From the NCBI GenBank assembly GCA_019925095.2, contig CM034406.1, forward strand, positions 13,550,388-13,614,387: a stretch of DNA of 64,000 nucleotides. Reading direction: 5' to 3'. Source of the DNA: Dendrolimus kikuchii (taxonomy: Eukaryota > Arthropoda > Insecta > Lepidoptera > Lasiocampidae). The notes beneath the pieces were generated by a model, which had not been told where the DNA came from, did not search any database, and saw only the letters and a list, made by a program, of their open reading frames with translations. This document shows, piece by piece, positions 13,601 to 23,696 of this stretch. The translations under genes and the position numbers were made by a program. The first letter of the stretch is position 1. Every line of letters starts with the position of its first letter.

Positions 13601-16600
13601 CGCGAAGAGGCACATAACAACGAAAAGTGATGAATGGTGGGACGCGGATGTTAAATCCAGCGTAGAGAGAAAGAGAAAAGCCTGTCTGGATTATGTTGCG
13701 TCCTTGCAACAGAATGACAGTATGAAAGAGATGAAGAAAGAAATGTATCGCCTCTGCAAGAATGAAACCAAAGCTTTAGTGAAAGAGAAGCGTGAAAGAA
13801 TAAAATTGAAAGAAGAAGAGAAGCTGACGGAGAACTTCGAGGAGAATACCAAACTCTTTTGGAGAGAGGTTAAGAAGTCTCGGGGTTGTTCGTCAGCTTC
13901 CAGAATGGAAAGAATAAAATCTAAAGCAGGGGACGTTCTTGCTAACCCACAAGAGGTATTAGCGCGATGGAGTGAATATTTTAGAGAAATGTATGATAAT
14001 ATCCCGGATGCTGGCACCACGACTGAGTCTGTGACCGACTCCGAGGAGTCAGCATCCGAGATCACTTTGGAAGAGATCGAATGGTCGATAAGAAGTCTGA
14101 AAAATGGAAAGGCAGTAGGAATCGATAGTGTGTCTGCTGAGATGATCAAATCTGGTGGAACCTGCGTCCGGGACGCTTTCCTGTCCTTATGCAACTTGTG
14201 CTGGAGGACGGGAAAGGTTCCCAAGGACTGGAGGCGCGCTGTCATCGTGCCCTTGTATAAAGGCAAGGGGTCACGTATGGAGTGCGCCAGCTACAGGGCC
14301 ATCAGTTTGATCAGCACAGCATCTAAAGTGTATGCGAAGATTATTGAAAAGAGAATGAGAGTTGTATCCGATGGATTACTGTGGGATGCACAAGGTAGTT
14401 TCAGAAATGGAAGGGGATGTATGGATCAAGTTTTCTCTCTCCGCAATATCGTAGAGAAGCAGCTGGCTATGGGCCGGAAGGTTTTCTGCGGTTTTGTGGA
14501 TCTAGAGAAAGCATTTGACAGGGTTGTGCGGAAGGACCTCTGGGACATATTGCCCGGATATGGGATTAATGGCCAATTGATGCGTGCTGTGCAGTCCACT
14601 TACGAGGGCTGTATGGCATGCCTGTCGCCCTGGTTTGACGTCAATATTGGCGTCCGCCAGGGCTGCGTGCTATCGGCTTTGCTGTTCATCCTATATCTGG
14701 ACGATTGTCTCCAGAGAATAAGATTGATGGATGTTGGGGTGCGGATGAGTGATCTAGTTGTAAGCACCTTGCTTTATGCGGATGATGCCGTGCTTTTAGC
14801 CGAATCGCCATCAGAACTGCAAACACTAGTCACAATGATGAAAGATGACTGTCAGGCGAGAGGCTTACATTTGAATGCGAAGAAAACAAAGGTTATGGTG
14901 TTTGAAAGAGAAGAAACCAGAACGAATGCAAGGATAATGGTCGATGATGTTATGCTAGAGCAAGTGAATGAGTTTGTATATCTTGGATGTGCTTTTAGCA
15001 GGGATGGAAGGTACACCGCTGATATAGAAAGAAGAGTGAATTTGGGGAATAGTGTGAATGGAGCGTTAGGTAAACTTCTAGGCGCTAAGAACCTCAGCCA
15101 GAAGGCCCAGCTCGCCGTACACAACGCGGTGCTGGTGCCTACGCTCACGTATGGATGCGAGAGTTGGGTATGGAAGAGAGAGCATGAAAGTAGAGTAAAC
15201 GCGGTCGAGATGCGAGCACTGCGCAAAATCTGCGGAGTGACGCTCGCGGACCGCGTTCGTAATACCGAAGTAAGAAAGAGAGTTGGTCTGAAAGAGAGTG
15301 TCGGGGTGAAGGTAAGGAAAGGAATGCTCCGGTGGTTCGGGCATGTGGAAAGAATGCATGATGAAAGAATGACTAAACAGATATACAATGCAAAAGTGGA
15401 TGGATGCAGAAGTCGTGGAAGGCCACGACACACCTTCCATGATCAAATTGATCGTGTACTAGCAGAAGGTGATGTCAGGAGCCTTAAGAACAGACGAGTG
15501 TGCATGACAAGAGTTATGAATGTCAAAGAGGCAAGTGAGGTGTGTAAGAATAAGCCTAAATGGCACTCTGTTGTTCGTGCCTACCCCGCAAGGGAGCTGG
15601 CGTGAAGTTATGTATGTATGTAGTTACGAAAAAAAAATCGAAATAACCGTACGAAAAAATGAAATAAAAAATACTAGAACTAACCTTAAAAAAAAAAAAT
15701 TATGGAGGTGATTCGGATACCATTTCATGTAAACTAACTACATTTTTCTTTTGAACATCACTGTTCTGTCCACGGTGTTTAAAGAACCGCACACACATTA
15801 CCAGTACCGTAACATACTCTCCAGATTGCTTTAGGACGTCCGAACGCTCAAGGTCACGTCACACACCTTTACGCCGTTAGCCACCTGTATTGTGTGATCT
15901 GCGACGAGAATCTTAATGCAACTATTAGTCTTGAGATAATCGTCTTTCAAACGATGAGTAAGAGTTCCGATGACTCGCTTCTCCTCCCCCTCATTTTATT
16001 GCGTGAGTTCAGCAGACAGGCAGACGGCCCACCTGATGGAAAGCGGTTACCATCGCCTATGGACATTTGTAACACCAGATTTACTACCAATGTGTTGCCG
16101 CTCTCTGAAAGGAGACTTGATTGAACCTGGCCACTAATTCCCGAACACAACTCAAGGTAGTTATGGCGGCATACTTTAGACCAGGGGTGGTAGCCATCCA
16201 GTCGGGCAAATGCCCTACCACCTGGCTGTGGGTTGTTAAGTCGCCTCTTCCGACAGGCCGCCCGTCTGCAGGAAATTGTATTCTTTCTCCGTTCCTGCAC
16301 GGATAGAAACGCGCTACGAATTTTGGGGCGTATTTATTTTGAAAAAAGAATTAATAGTTTAGCCCCAACTCAATGTCATTAATTTTTTTTCAGATGATAT
16401 TATGGTTATGACTTTAAAAAGGAAGGTAGTTTATACCGATTATATTATACCGATTTGCTTATGGAGTGAAGAATATGCTGACCTCAGCAAAATCGTGGGA
16501 AGAAATGGTGTGGTAAGTTGAAACATGCCTGTTAAATATTTAATAAGTACCTAATTATCTACATATAAAAAGGCAAGCAGGTCTTAAACCGTGTTAGTTG

Positions 16601-19600
16601 TGCTCGTTCGCTTACCCGATCAGTATGTTTGTTTCCTGTAATAATAATACATCAAAATCAACGCGCTGTAGTATTTTCACCACCCCGCTAGTCCCCCGGA
16701 GAGACAATGGATAGTGCGGTGTCCTCTTCGGCGGACTACGAGAGGTTGTTGCTGTTTTTGCCAAAGTAGGATTTAAATTCAAAATTTAAATAAACAAGTT
16801 GGCGGTAGGCTAAACAAAACTTTAACAATACTCATTGACACTTGACATCTTTGTCTTCCATGATCACGGCTACTGAAAAGTGGCCAAAACGTCGGAATAA
16901 TAAAAATCAAATAAATTACCGCGCTTAAAACCATTAAAATGAAGTTTTATTAAAGTAGCATTCATTCTCCACCTACCTGATGTAATACTAGTACAGACAT
17001 GTCTCAGGGTGCCGTCTCATGCCTTGTACTTTTCACGCTTTTTAACTCGGTCAATTTTGAATTGCAGTACGTGAATATGTAAGCATATTTCTCGAGGTGG
17101 GAGACAAATTTGTAGCTTCATGCCTTGCCCTCGTTGAATTTAGGCACACTGATAGACGACACTACTTTCGGAATTACTGTCTCTATTCGACTAGGAGCAG
17201 GGGTCCCTCGTCGCTGCCGGTGTGGGGATAAAGTAAGAGTAGTTCGAGTCACCATGGCTCGTCATGTATTCAAAGTGCCGGAAGATACTACGCAATGCTG
17301 CTATAAATGATATCATCCGCCGTGCTCTTCTCACCGCCGAAGTACCGGCCATTCTTGAGCCAAATGGGCTGTGCTGCGACGATGGCAAGAGACCGGACGG
17401 AATGTTTTTGTTACCCTGGAAGATGGGCCGACCCTTAGTGTGGGACGCCACATGCGTCGATACTTTGGCTTCTTCCCATCTTCCAGTTACGGTCATGGCA
17501 ATTGAACGTCAGGAGAGCCTGAAATGCCGCAAATATACATCCATTGGCAATTGATACATATTTGTGGGTTTCAGTGTAGAAGCTCAAGAGCCATAGGGTC
17601 CCGAAGCTTATCGACTTTATCGAGACCTATTAACACGTTTGATAGAAGCCTCACGCGACCAAAGGGCTGGCCTATATTTAGGGCATGCCATTGTGAACGT
17701 TCCCATCTGACGGCGATTTGGGACTCATATATTATATGAGTGCATGACAAGAGTTATGAATGTCAAAGAGGCAAGTGAGGTGTGTAAGAATAAGCCTAAA
17801 TGGCACTCTGTTGTTCGTGCCTACCCCGCGAGGGAACTGGCGTGAAGTTATGTATGTATGTATGTATGTATGTATATATTATATGATTATTTTATTATTA
17901 TAATTTTTTATGCCTAATTTTAATTTGCATATATAGTTTATTTTTATTAAATTAATCAATATTAATTTTAGAAACTTATAATAGAATAGCATATTTTGTA
18001 TTTGTATAGCGTATTGTTTTATACTAAAATCAATGCAAAAGAACTTCATTAAAAGGTATCAATCATTGCATTTTAATTATTAATAATTTGAAAAGTTGGT
18101 TTAAATATTGTATACAAGGGTTTAATCATTGTAAAATTGATACAAAATAAAGAAGATATCTCAAATTGATGCAACACAATGTAGTTTTACAAATACTACG
18201 AAAGTACGGGCATGTCACAAAATTTTACACCTTTGTGCAGATGATCGTAGTAGCTAATTGTTTTTACCTGAGGTTGTGTGCATGCGTAGAAGAAAAATCA
18301 GCCCTTATAGCTTCCGTAAGTCTGGTTCGATAGGGCTTACTATTTTACAAGAAATCGCCATCTACAGCGTTTTTAAAACCCACAAAAGTATTGTGGATTG
18401 CAGTTCCCGAATATTTCACATATGAACTGGTTTACACTTTCCAAACTAAGTTTTATTGATGTCGTTATTCAATTCAATGACAAAGCCAACATTTTAGGAA
18501 TTTTGATCGATATCTCGTTGTTTTGGGGCCCCAATTCGTAGGAAAGTTAGTTGAATGATGTTTACGGACTCATCCTCTCTGAGGAGATTCCGAAATTTCG
18601 GATTTCTGTTAGACACCATTAAATTGCGCTTACGTAATCTCTATTATAATTTATTACCGATTACACGAATGCCCGCTACCTTGATTTCAATGAATTTCAG
18701 TAAGATAAAATTGCGTTTTATTTTCGGCTTACACCACTATGAATACATTCCTGAATCGTTTTACTTATTGTCTATGAGCGATTTTATTGCTGATAAAATG
18801 CATTGATAATTATTTAAAAGGTCTCGTGACGCACTGTGGTGCGATCGACTTTCTATTTCAAATACGGATTCCTTTAGCTGGCTTCACTCTGACAACTCGC
18901 AGCTTGGTCTACCTATTTTGTCCGTCTGAGGATTAGACTCAATCTTTCTTTATTTATAAGTTAAGCTAGGGACGTGATAAATATTGAGTAGGTATGTGGC
19001 ACCACGCGAATGTATACATGTATAGTTTGTTCAGTAATATCACAATAACAGGCAAAGAAACTGATTCCATACAACTTTATTAGGTATATTAATAACTGCT
19101 TTACCGATATTAGGTTAAATAAATTGTAAATATTAAAGTTGTGCTTAAATTTTAGGATGGCTATTTTTAATTACTCATTATTTCTTTTTTTTTAATTACT
19201 TCTCAACATTATTCAGTTTTCTTGTGTGTTATATTTATTCTGTAAGTTCTTTAATTAATTTTCCTTATTGTGAGCAGGAGTCGCATGTTATATGTGATTT
19301 ATGAGGTAGGCACTGAAAATCAGCGCTGGTGCGGCATACGTTTTTGTATAAGTTTTCTATTCTATTATGTTACAAGTATTATTGGTTTTAATAGATCGCG
19401 GGATGGGGTAGAAATGAGGATGGTACCAGCGGAAGTGGAAAGCCACGCAAGGCCAAAATACCAATAGTAAGCACAGAAGAATGTCGGCGTTCACATAAAG
19501 ACTTCATAAAACTGACATCAGATAGGACTATATGTGCAGGTAATTTTAAATAATTAAAGCCATCATCATACTAACGCTAATTGCTGGCTGCGTTCAGAAT

Positions 19601-21413
19601 GTCCAATTTAGAATCCAAAGTGTGGACTGAAAAAAAAGAAAAAGTGAAAAATGCTTTTCACTTTTTAATCCCAACTTTTCCAGATTTTCGGCATCCCTTA
19701 CTAACCATGGCACGAATATCATCTCTCTCGATGTTAAGCCAGTATTTCTTAGGTCTACCAGAATCTCTTTATCAAATCGCCTTTCGATTTTCCATTACAA
19801 AATCTCGCTCTGATTTGAAGTACTATTTTGTCTTGTGTGTGACATTGTTAGAAATTTAAAAATCTTTCTATCTTTCTCAAGTAATAATATGGAGACACGT
19901 TTGTTAATGAACTATAACGGCGACTCCAAAAGTCCCGACCGAAGAGCCATCTATGCTTTCTTTTTTCATTTACGCCATGGAAATGATATAATTTTTAGGC
20001 ATAAAACATGTCCTATGTCGTGGTCTGGGATAGAAACTAGCACTATATTGAGTTTCATTTACATCCGTTGAGTATCCAGCCCAATCTTTTTGGCTATATT
20101 CGTGTTTCCCACGGAAACTATGTCATTTATAAAAAAACACTACAAACTACTAAAATAAATGAACTAAAAGAATTTTTAGTTACACGTGTTGATGAGGAAT
20201 TTCTTGCCGCAAGTTCTTAAAATAGCAATAACACGCTGCAAAGCGTTGTAAAAAATAAGGAAGTAGGTAGGTAACTCTTTATTATTCTATATTCTGTACA
20301 CCAAAGTATAGATAATTTAAGAACTCGTCTTATTTTTAACTTAGTTTGAATAAATATGTTTTGATTTGAATTTATTGATTTTAATTTGAATGACAGACGC
20401 CCAGAAGGAAGCGTAACTCTGAAAAAGACCATAAATCCCTATTTGACGTTCAATTTTTAACTAGTTATATTGGTTTTAAAATATCATTTAAGAGAGTAAT
20501 TACATATAATATAGGTTAACCTATATTATATTTTATTAACTGCCCTGTTAGACTTTTAAAAGTCTAACGGTGCAACTACCTAGCAAAACAGGAAGTAAGC
20601 AGGTATAACTTGCGGCGCCATCAGCTATAGGGTAATTGACAGACAAATTAATCAACTGAGACATTTTTTATCATCTTACGAAACGCTTATGCGGCCTAGA
20701 TTTTGTACGAGCATAGCAAGTTGTGACGTCATACATTGAACTAGACAAACAGCGTATTATTTGTTATTTAAAATGTGATAAAAATATTTCTACAATGGTT
20801 CAATCACGATGCTAACATAATGACATTAACTGATTATTTATAACCTTGAGGGACTATGGGTAGAGTACAATATAAATAAGTTTTCTATTATTGTATTAAG
20901 AGTATTTGTTATGTTTAGCATTAATTATTTTATTAATGTCAATTGTAATAAACTTTTAGCTGTTTCTGATGGTAAAAATAACTAGGTGTTTTAACGCTCG
21001 TTCTTTTATATGAACATGGTTTTAGAATTTAAAATGTATGATCTGGATACATTTGGGTAAAAGGATTTGGTCATCGTTATTGGGCGACTAAGCATTCCTA
21101 ATATTCTTCTTCGACGATACTGATTATTTATAATTTTCATTAATTAACTGCAAAATTTGATTTACCAGGTGACAGAAACAGAATCAGCCCCTGCGACGGT
21201 GATTCCGGCGGGGGTTTATATCTCAGGTACAAAGGAATTAAAGGCGAGAATGACAACGACCAGCCTATGAGACTGCGAGGTGTTGTATCTGTATCGCTTG
21301 AAAATAAAGACGAAGACAGCTTATACGATTGTAATATTCAAGAGTATGTCGTATTCACTGATGTTGCCAAATTCACCCCGTGGATTAAAAATATTATGGA
21401 AACGTCGCGATAG
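4498..21413 (+). CDS. Gene A: gd-type secreted serine protease, exons 2-9 (5' partial)
   Basis: A clip-less trypsin-fold protease of the gastrulation-defective (gd) type. Eight exons are visible: 4498-4651, 6318-6473, 7779-7932, 10255-10478, 12232-12393, 16394-16512, 19395-19539 and 21169-21413. They give 452 codons plus stop, and all introns are GT-AG. Order of parts: rest of the gd N-terminal domain (exons 2-3), a Pro/Thr-rich linker (exon 4), then the S1 domain. The S1 domain has IIGGEHF at the mature N-terminus, AAHC (catalytic His), NDIMVM (catalytic Asp) and CDGDSGGG (catalytic Ser), plus the usual Cys positions. Exon 1 with the signal peptide must lie before the window. By family knowledge such proteases are secreted zymogens; Drosophila Gd acts above Snake and Easter. 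The bond before IIGG follows Leu, not Arg/Lys, so activation is not by a trypsin-like enzyme. The triad is intact, so an active enzyme is expected. Confidence 0.9.
5146..5467 (-). repeat. Interspersed repeat, copy 1 (A only)
   Basis: About 320 bp shared with 10706-11015 and absent at the aligned site in B (near 48340). The flanks share CAATTYATTACA, a likely target duplication. Read on the minus strand it ends in an AATAAA-bearing A-rich tail, consistent with a retroposon. No protein is recognised. Confidence 0.6.
5700..6010. repeat. Lepidopteran interspersed repeat (Helitron- or SINE-type end)
   Basis: Contains the 'tccgttcagtagtttt' phrase followed by a run of 'cagacaga', which I know from many lepidopteran non-autonomous elements. 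It is present in B at about 48540-48850, so it predates the duplication. Heavily eroded. Confidence 0.5.
6318..6473 (+). CDS. Gene A exon 3
   Basis: Phase 1 in, phase 1 out (156 nt). Encodes YPQPGQFLTKITLLHS through NNYGPVIES. It carries 8 codons more than exon 3 of B (VPYKTNDILPT region), an in-frame difference. Confidence 0.92.
7172..7335 (+). repeat. SINE relic in intron 3 of A
   Basis: 'aaacaccgt..ggaaacctgcacatc' followed by '..ggacaagcatagtaggc' resembles the body of common lepidopteran tRNA-derived SINEs. The same relic is at about 50045-50230 in B. Old: it was present before the duplication. Confidence 0.5.
7779..7932 (+). CDS. Gene A exon 4 (Pro/Thr-rich linker)
   Basis: Phase 1 in, phase 2 out (154 nt). 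Encodes YTPPTSTSIRPQNILTN and a PPRPVTNRVPQTPPSPQP stretch: a flexible low-complexity linker between the gd domain and the protease domain, nearly identical in B. Confidence 0.9.
8425..8640. repeat. GC-rich repeat in intron 4 of A
   Basis: A GC-rich island (gggcgccgaatcat, ggcgcgcggcgcc, ggccctgcgcccgtg) in AT-rich intron, matched at about 52275-52480 in B. Open frames here on both strands are disrupted in the B copy, so it is not coding. Probably an old non-autonomous transposon. Confidence 0.5.
8869..8890. repeat. (TG)n microsatellite
   Basis: An uninterrupted TG run of about ten units next to a TA-rich patch; not present at the aligned place in B. Confidence 0.85.
9215..9508 (-). mobile_element. 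5'-truncated second copy of the 3341-3870 retroposon
   Basis: Matches about 290 bp of the 3' part of the 3341-3870 element, including the T-run edge. The aligned intron 4 of B lacks it, so it inserted after the duplication. Confidence 0.75.
9985..10200 (+). repeat. tRNA-derived-type SINE relic in intron 4 of A
   Basis: Head 'gacgtagtggctta..gttcg' then 'aagcacgcaccactgagacagttttctgacct', a body shared with 35818-36060 and with 53155-53390 in B. The A and B copies are orthologous. Too eroded to be active. Confidence 0.55.
10255..10478 (+). CDS. Gene A exon 5 (activation site, start of S1 domain)
   Basis: Phase 2 in, phase 1 out (224 nt). Encodes the ECGRP Cys that would tether the light chain, then TIPPL|IIGGEHF (P1 Leu codon 10349-10351), YPWLVAL and FICGASLVSDQHVVT. 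The P1 region differs from B. Confidence 0.93.
10706..11015 (-). repeat. Interspersed repeat, copy 2 (A only)
   Basis: Second copy of the 5146-5467 repeat, over 85% alike by eye, in intron 5. B lacks it. Confidence 0.6.
11150..11400 (+). pseudogene. Orphan coding-like segment, A only, source unknown
   Basis: An insertion of about 250 bp in intron 5 of A, absent at 54255-54290 in B. After a good acceptor (tttatttacag at 11140-11150) one frame reads through RCACSENITNDVNIF and STWVYDCKADKQ to a stop at 11341. A one-frame shift just before that stop continues as NRGRKRRGCEPPMER through FFDIVSMYTNGF. It is Cys-containing with a basic tail. I do not recognise the family. It looks like a captured last exon or retrocopy fragment of a host gene, broken by a frameshift. 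Confidence 0.35.
12232..12393 (+). CDS. Gene A exon 6 (catalytic His)
   Basis: Phase 1 in, phase 1 out (162 nt). The split codon completes AAHC with the catalytic His; continues QQIRDQKTEVEEFLVTVGAF to DPFTYK. Acceptor tttccag, donor gtaag. Confidence 0.93.
13233..15621 (+). mobile_element. 5'-truncated RTE-clade LINE with 8-bp TSD
   Basis: Target duplication AGTTACGA at 13225-13232 and 15622-15629. The 3' end is a short TATG repeat rather than poly-A, typical of RTE. The aligned intron 6 of B near 56395 has no insert. The element lacks its 5' part and most of the endonuclease domain, so it cannot move on its own, yet the reverse transcriptase frame is unbroken, which suggests a recent arrival. 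Confidence 0.93.
13248..15605 (+). CDS. RTE-type LINE ORF2 fragment: reverse transcriptase, 785 codons
   Basis: Starts inside the end of the apurinic endonuclease domain (DTRAYRGP..ETDHYLV, residues about 23-40). A reverse transcriptase domain follows (about 270-560) with the FVDLEKAFDRV motif, the GVRQGCVLSALLF motif and the LLYADDAVLL catalytic box. A C-terminal region contains the GRPRHTFHDQID stretch. A complete RTE ORF would have another 150-200 residues of endonuclease upstream, so the start is an internal Met. The product would copy LINE RNA at the target site. Not a host gene. Confidence 0.92.
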   Translation: MNDQKSMIDLILIDSRLRNRIMDTRAYRGPTLETDHYLVISRFVGLFKKWRHWRVRTNFGELERIKCEKLEDVSVRSMYARLVEERLAKADFSDLDVDNDWDSMKESIVESAKEACGCAKRHITTKSDEWWDADVKSSVERKRKACLDYVASLQQNDSMKEMKKEMYRLCKNETKALVKEKRERIKLKEEEKLTENFEENTKLFWREVKKSRGCSSASRMERIKSKAGDVLANPQEVLARWSEYFREMYDNIPDAGTTTESVTDSEESASEITLEEIEWSIRSLKNGKAVGIDSVSAEMIKSGGTCVRDAFLSLCNLCWRTGKVPKDWRRAVIVPLYKGKGSRMECASYRAISLISTASKVYAKIIEKRMRVVSDGLLWDAQGSFRNGRGCMDQVFSLRNIVEKQLAMGRKVFCGFVDLEKAFDRVVRKDLWDILPGYGINGQLMRAVQSTYEGCMACLSPWFDVNIGVRQGCVLSALLFILYLDDCLQRIRLMDVGVRMSDLVVSTLLYADDAVLLAESPSELQTLVTMMKDDCQARGLHLNAKKTKVMVFEREETRTNARIMVDDVMLEQVNEFVYLGCAFSRDGRYTADIERRVNLGNSVNGALGKLLGAKNLSQKAQLAVHNAVLVPTLTYGCESWVWKREHESRVNAVEMRALRKICGVTLADRVRNTEVRKRVGLKESVGVKVRKGMLRWFGHVERMHDERMTKQIYNAKVDGCRSRGRPRHTFHDQIDRVLAEGDVRSLKNRRVCMTRVMNVKEASEVCKNKPKWHSVVRAYPARELA
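15996..16306 (-). mobile_element. SINE-like poly-A retroposon, copy 2 (A only)
   Basis: Same family as 509-820, reversed, in intron 6 of A, with a degraded T-run at its left edge. B lacks it near 56600. Confidence 0.75.
16394..16512 (+). CDS. Gene A exon 7 (catalytic Asp)
   Basis: Phase 1 in, phase 0 out (119 nt). Encodes NDIMVMTLKRKVVYTDYI, the catalytic Asp context, then IPICLWSEEYADLSKIVGRNGV. Only one residue differs from B (Lys versus Asn). Confidence 0.93.
16640..17000. repeat. Transposon-derived repeat with GTCGG/GAAAC-type motif
   Basis: Contains 'gtggccaaaacgtcgg' followed by an AATAAA-rich tail. The B copy (about 57400-57720) has the intact 'gtggccgaaacgtcgg'. Phrases of this type occur in 3' parts of Penelope-like and some LINE elements. 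Present in both copies, so it predates the duplication. Confidence 0.5.
17196..17739 (+). pseudogene. Degenerate transposon coding fragment
   Basis: Broken frames read PDGMFLLPWKMGRPLVWDAT, CVDTLASSHLP and later EASRDQRAGLYLGHAI. From memory this block occurs in many invertebrate retroelement-associated proteins. Stops and frame changes at 17552 and beyond show it is dead. The aligned B intron runs straight from 57955 to 57970 without it, so it is an insertion in A (or a deletion in B). Confidence 0.5.
17740..17873 (+). mobile_element. RTE LINE 3' stub with 13-bp TSD
   Basis: 134 bp identical in type to the end of the 13233-15621 element, finishing in a TATG repeat. Target duplication ATATATTATATGA at 17727-17739 and 17874-17886. 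Confidence 0.88.
19395..19539 (+). CDS. Gene A exon 8
   Basis: Phase 0 in, phase 1 out (145 nt). Encodes IAGWGRNEDG, IPIVSTEECRRSH and LTSDRTICAG, the standard S1 GWG and C168-C182 region. Confidence 0.92.
21169..21413 (+). CDS. Gene A exon 9 (catalytic Ser, stop)
   Basis: Phase 1 in. Encodes GDRNRISPCDGDSGGG with the catalytic Ser, SLYDCNIQEYVVFTDVAK and TPWIKNIMETSR, stop TAG 21411-21413. The residue at chymotrypsin position 189 is Ser (codon 21186-21188). Confidence 0.94.
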
Positions 21414-21429
21414 TTTTTAAAATATGATT

Positions 21430-21435
21430 AATAAA
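21430..21435 (+). promoter_or_regulatory. Polyadenylation signal of gene A
   Basis: AATAAA 17 bases after the stop codon, conserved in position and context in B (63161-63166). Confidence 0.75.
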
Positions 21436-22110
21436 TTAAAATAATTTAAGTTTTGTTAATGGCTTTTATTTGTTACATAGCTGTGCTTGTCACTTCGGTC
21501 ATGCGGGGCATGGACTTTATATTCATATCATCCGAAATCTCGACATCGAAATGAAGACATACGAAAAGTCAGGTTTGTGTTCCTGTTTTAGTGCAGAGCA
21601 CAAAAACTCTAAAAGCGTTAATTTATTAAAAGGTCTCTTTTTTATATGCCCGTGAAGTGTGGCCTATATTCTAACGATACAAACAAGAGAGTGGAAACGT
21701 TACTTTTCTTTTCTTGCTGAAATGTAGGCCATAATAAAAACAAATATACTGTATTTAACCTGTATAATTAATCCTCGCACTAGCTACTGTTTCCCGGTCA
21801 ACTGTGTTGTGTGCTTCAGTAAAAAACGCGCGAATCTGGTCGAAACTTTTGTTGGTTACTCAGTTACAGTAGTGGTAAACTGCAATTGCTTTCTACTTGG
21901 TTGGCTGAAAATTGTCGAAACGGCATCAAGTTACACATAAGAGTCAGGTTTTATTTCAACGTAATAGCCAATTATGTCATCTAACAATAGAAGAAGTTAG
22001 AGGGCGTGATTAGATGACCACCCAAGGCCGCCAAACACCGCCGGAAAATAAGGTAAAATAAATTAATTCGTTAAAAATTTTTTTTTTTAGAAAATAATTA
22101 TAATTAAGGT

Positions 22111-23005
22111 ACCATACCCATGCCGCGGCACGCTCGCTTTGCTCGCTCGGCTCATTCGCTTTGGTCTAAAAACTAACATAACCTAACCAACTCACCGTTT
22201 TAGTCACCGGTCGCGACTTTCAATCACCCCTCACAACCTTAGTGGCTATAAATAAACCGTAAAGATATCCGTAACTCAAATCATCATTAATTTACCTACC
22301 ATTTATCTATATCACACCCAAAAATTCAGATAAAGGATTATGCCAAAATCCAAAGTTAAGCAATGCAATCGAAGTCCAGTGAGAAAGCCAGTCAGCGTAA
22401 AAATAATCACTATAACCAAAACAGCCCAAGTCATTGAAAATGCAAAACAAAAGACAAAGTACATTCGTATAACTAAAAGATAAATGGAATAAAAAAGACG
22501 GCAAATAGAGTATAGCAAATTATACATCGATTTTTTTTTCTAATAAATCGATTAAAAACGTACTACTATTTCAAATTCGCAATACATAAGAAAAAATTCG
22601 TATTAAAAATCGATATTATTGATATATAGAATTGTTAAAATTTATCGTCGTAAAGTAAAAAAAGTGACAATACTGTGATTTATTACTATGAACTTTAAAA
22701 TTATAATAAATAATTCAAAACTCGTTTACTAAACTAAAAAACAGTTTTAGTGTTTATATTGTTAGATTTGTCTATGATTATTGTCAATTATATGTTCTTG
22801 TCAATTGTGATTGATTATAAAAATAGTAACGGCCATAAAAATGTACTCCACTTAAATAAGTAAATATATATAATTATCAAATCGTTGCTGTTGTTTGCTT
22901 CCGCTGCGTGCCCATAACTTTATCATATATTAGGTGAAAGTGTATTTCTAAACACAAATCAAACTTTTTTTATCAACAAAAGTGACATAACCTTGTTTAT
23001 CAAAC
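22111..23005. other. Intergenic, nothing recognised
   Basis: AT-rich DNA after the duplication block ends. The short open frames at 22307-22527 on the minus strand are hydrophobic low-complexity translations of AT-rich sequence without supporting features. Confidence 0.5.
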
Positions 23006-23018
23006 GTATTTTTGTTTT

Positions 23019-23616
23019 AGAAGAGTGAATTTGGGGAATAGTGTGAATGGAGCGTTAGGTAAACTTCTAGGCGCTAAGAACCTCAGGCAGAAGGCCCAGC
23101 TCGCCGTACACAACGCGGTGCTGGTACCTACGCTCACGTATGGAAGCGAGAGTTGGGTATGGAAGAAAGAGCATGAAAGTAGAGTAAACGCGGTCGAGAT
23201 GCGAGCACTGCGCAAAATCTGCGGAGTGACGCTCGCGGACCGCGTTCGTAATACCGAGGTAAGAAAGAGAGTTGGTCTGAAAGAGAGTGTCGGGGTGAAG
23301 GTAAGGAAAGGAATGCTCCGGTCGTTCGGGCATGTGGAAAGAATGCATGATGAAAGAATGAATAAACAGATATACAATGCAAAAGTGGATGGATGCAGAG
23401 GTCGTGGAAGGCCACGACACACTTTCCATGATCAAATTGATCGTGTACTAGCAGAAGGTGATGTTAGGAGCCTTAAGAACAGACGAGCGTGCATGTCAAG
23501 AGTTATGAATGTCAAAGAAGCAAGTGAGGTGTGTAAGAATAAGCCTAAATGGCGCTCTGTTGTTCGTGCCTACCCCGCAAGGGAACTGGCGTGAAGTTAT
23601 GTATGTATGTATGTAT
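23019..23616 (+). mobile_element. RTE LINE 3' fragment with 13-bp TSD
   Basis: Target duplication GTATTTTTGTTTT at 23006-23018 and 23617-23629, with a TATG-repeat tail. It encodes the last 185 or so residues of the RTE ORF (from VNLGNSVNGALGKLLG to YPARELA) without a stop, so it is a young 5'-truncated insertion. Confidence 0.92.
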
Positions 23617-23696
23617 GTATTTTTGTTTTTCCCATTATTCATTCAAAACTTGTTGGTGGACTCTAAAAACGCCCAAGTAACTAAGCGACTTCGTAT

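Larger units (their letters stand above)
4442..22110 (+). repeat. Duplication block, copy A
   Basis: Alignable with 47675 to about 63880: exon by exon, through most intron sequence, and on into the 3' flank. The A-to-B offset falls from 43230 at exon 2 to 41723 at the stop codon because of copy-specific insertions. The left edge lies just upstream of exon 2; part of intron 1 aligns further out. Confidence 0.9.

Noticed and set aside
14852..15433. 193-codon minus-strand open frame in the RTE element
   Set aside because: Recurs in every RTE copy as the antisense of the reverse transcriptase C-terminus; no independent support.
19270..19394. Possible extra micro-exon (gagcag|...|gtaggc) before exon 8, present in both copies
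   Set aside because: A 28-nt exon would break the reading frame, while exon 7 joins exon 8 directly in phase 0.
22307..22527. Hydrophobic minus-strand open frames between the genes
   Set aside because: Low-complexity AT-rich translation, two overlapping frames, no start context or conservation.
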